From NCBI GenBank assembly GCA_036375895.1, contig DASVBJ010000032.1, positions 1 through 14,008 of the forward strand: 14,008 nucleotides of DNA. The letters run 5' to 3'. The DNA comes from DASVBJ01 sp036375895. GTDB taxonomy: Bacteria; Actinomycetota; Actinomycetes; JACCUZ01. Positions 13,161 to 14,008 of this stretch are shown here, in pieces (positions within the stretch are counted from its first letter, which is position 1; each line of letters opens with the position of its first letter). Made by a program: the position numbers and the translations under genes. The notes below the pieces were generated by a model. The model was not told the DNA's origin and searched no databases. It was given only the letters and a program-made list of their open reading frames with translations.

Positions 13161-13625
13161 ATGGGCGACTGGAGGCAGGACCGCATCGGCTCGGCACTGA
13201 GGGGCGAGAACCCGACCGTGATGGCCCGGCTGCCTGCCGCGTTCGCAGTCATCGGAGACGTGCAGTGGCTGCCGGGGTACTGCGTCCTGCTCGCCGATGA
13301 CCCCACCGTCGACCGGCTGAGCGACCTGCCCCGGCCGCGGCGACTGGCCTACCTGGAGAGCATGGACCGTCTCGGCGAGGCCGTCGAACAGGCTTGCGCG
13401 GCCGCGGACCCGGCCTTCCGCCGGGTGAACCTGGAGATCCTCGGGAACACCGACGCGTTCCTCCACGCCCACGTCTGGCCGCGCTACGAGTGGGAGCCGC
13501 CGGAGCGCGTGGGAGGGCCGGTCTGGCTCTACCCGCCAACCCGGTGGGAAGACCCCGCGCACGCCCTCGGGCCTGAGCATGACGAGCTCCGGGCGGCGAT
13601 CACGCGCAACCTCACCCTCGGGTAG
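13161..13625 (+). CDS. HIT-family (diadenosine-polyphosphate-hydrolase-like) protein
   Basis: The 154-aa protein starts MGDWRQDRIGSALRGENPTV. AVIGDVQWLPGYCVLLADDP (29-48) is the HIT-type core strand region. RVNLEILGNTDAFLHAHVWPR follows, whose end aligns with the histidine triad HxHxHxxPR. His102 and His104 correspond to the second and third triad histidines, while the first is Phe100. In HIT hydrolases the middle histidine is the nucleophile, so chemistry may be retained. The substrate is probably a nucleotide or dinucleotide; the C-terminal 40 residues (WLYPPTRWEDP) are specific to this subfamily. The ATG at 13161 was chosen over upstream in-frame starts because of the conserved N-terminus and the -10-like GATCAT. 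Confidence 0.8.
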   Translation: MGDWRQDRIGSALRGENPTVMARLPAAFAVIGDVQWLPGYCVLLADDPTVDRLSDLPRPRRLAYLESMDRLGEAVEQACAAADPAFRRVNLEILGNTDAFLHAHVWPRYEWEPPERVGGPVWLYPPTRWEDPAHALGPEHDELRAAITRNLTLG

Positions 13626-13634
13626 CCGCCGATC

Positions 13635-13669
13635 CCGCTGGGTGCAGCGGCGACGCTTCTTCCGCGGAA
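13635..13669. terminator. hairpins between the convergent HIT and amylase-family genes
   Basis: CCGCTG (13635-13640) and CAGCGG (13645-13650) form a perfect 6-bp stem with a GGTG loop, 10 nt after the HIT stop. A 10-bp perfect palindrome TTCCGCGGAA follows at 13660-13669. A short CTTCTT lies between them but there is no true T-tract. Placement between convergent genes suggests termination in one or both directions. Confidence 0.45.
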
Positions 13670-13702
13670 ACGTCCCTGGGGATCACGCCGCAGAAACCGC
13701 CG

Positions 13703-14008
13703 CTAGTTCCGGCTGCTGCGCCGCAGCCGGATCCACCGGTAGCCGAAGCCGTGCAGCTCGACCCCGGTCAACTTCGCCGTCAGCGGCGGGTACTCGCCGT
13801 CGCTGAAGATCTCGCTCGGTCTGCCCTGTACGCCGTCGAGGCGGCCCAGGTCGACGCTCACCGGGCTGCTGCCGAGGTTGTGCAGGAACAGCATCGACCC
13901 TTCCGGCGCGTCGAACCGGTGGGCCAGCACCGCGCGCGGCATCGGCACGTCGATCACCGTGCACGTCCCCACGCCGACCTCGGGACACTCACGCAGCGTG
14001 CGGATCAT
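13703..14008 (-). CDS. alpha-amylase/trehalose-synthase-like enzyme, C-terminal part only
   Basis: Only the last 101 codons are inside the window; the reading frame is open to base 14008, so the gene starts beyond the right edge and the first visible Met is not necessarily the start. IRTLRECPEVGVG is the segment that follows the catalytic barrel in GH13 enzymes such as trehalose synthase. AVLAHRFDAPEGSMLFLHNLG and GFGYRWIRL belong to the C-terminal beta-sandwich domain. Known relatives act on maltose, trehalose or alpha-glucans. The product ends LRRSSRN before TAG. It faces the HIT gene across 77 bp that contain two hairpin-type sequences. Confidence 0.8.
   Translation of the reverse strand: MIRTLRECPEVGVGTCTVIDVPMPRAVLAHRFDAPEGSMLFLHNLGSSPVSVDLGRLDGVQGRPSEIFSDGEYPPLTAKLTGVELHGFGYRWIRLRRSSRN

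Noticed and set aside
1..14008. CRISPR array, tRNA, insertion sequence or prophage
   Set aside because: No spaced repeats, cloverleaf-like segment, transposase or phage gene was visible on either strand.

Overview
The window is very GC-rich (above 70% by eye, not counted), with strong third-position GC and many starts whose -10-like hexamer lies 5-8 nt upstream, as in leaderless actinobacterial genes. The gene set (stand-alone STAS protein, DUF427, DUF2203, YCII, HIT, RecQ with a C-terminal Tudor-like barrel) fits an actinomycete chromosome. The Geodermatophilaceae are a reasonable but unproven guess. I see no tRNA, rRNA, insertion sequence, prophage gene or CRISPR array.

Layout. 1-1079: on the minus strand, a STAS anti-sigma-antagonist gene is followed by a gene for a single-pass membrane protein with an extracellular PKD-like domain. 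A three-copy 9-bp tandem repeat sits at the left edge. 1321-2746: on the plus strand, a 68-aa putative tail-anchored protein, a GNAT acetyltransferase, and a MOSC-domain protein joined to the GNAT by an ATGA overlap. 2792-5782: on the minus strand, a 12-TM MFS transporter frame continues with no stop into a complete RecQ helicase. 5805-7046: divergently, a Phd/YefM-type antitoxin without a toxin, then an epoxide-hydrolase-like alpha/beta hydrolase. 7027-10403: on the minus strand, a secreted penicillin-acylase-family Ntn hydrolase followed by a second GNAT. 10504-13625: on the plus strand, two-domain DUF427, DUF2203, an SDR oxidoreductase with a hydrophobic C-terminal tail, a YCII protein and a HIT-family protein. 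13703-14008: on the minus strand, the C-terminus of an alpha-amylase/trehalose-synthase-like enzyme cut by the window edge.

Most genes look like independent housekeeping or accessory metabolic units. The tightest functional pairings are GNAT-MOSC (translationally coupled) and STAS with the PKD membrane protein (same strand, 75 bp apart). The most unusual region is 4436-6170. It holds the MFS-RecQ open frame, a divergent promoter made of three 9-bp repeats with TGTA/TACA half-sites, a minimal upstream ORF at the MFS start, and an orphan antitoxin. The antitoxin's Pro/Ser/Gly tail is encoded by DNA that also carries an inverted repeat over the next gene's promoter. I see no clear multi-gene defence or biosynthetic system.
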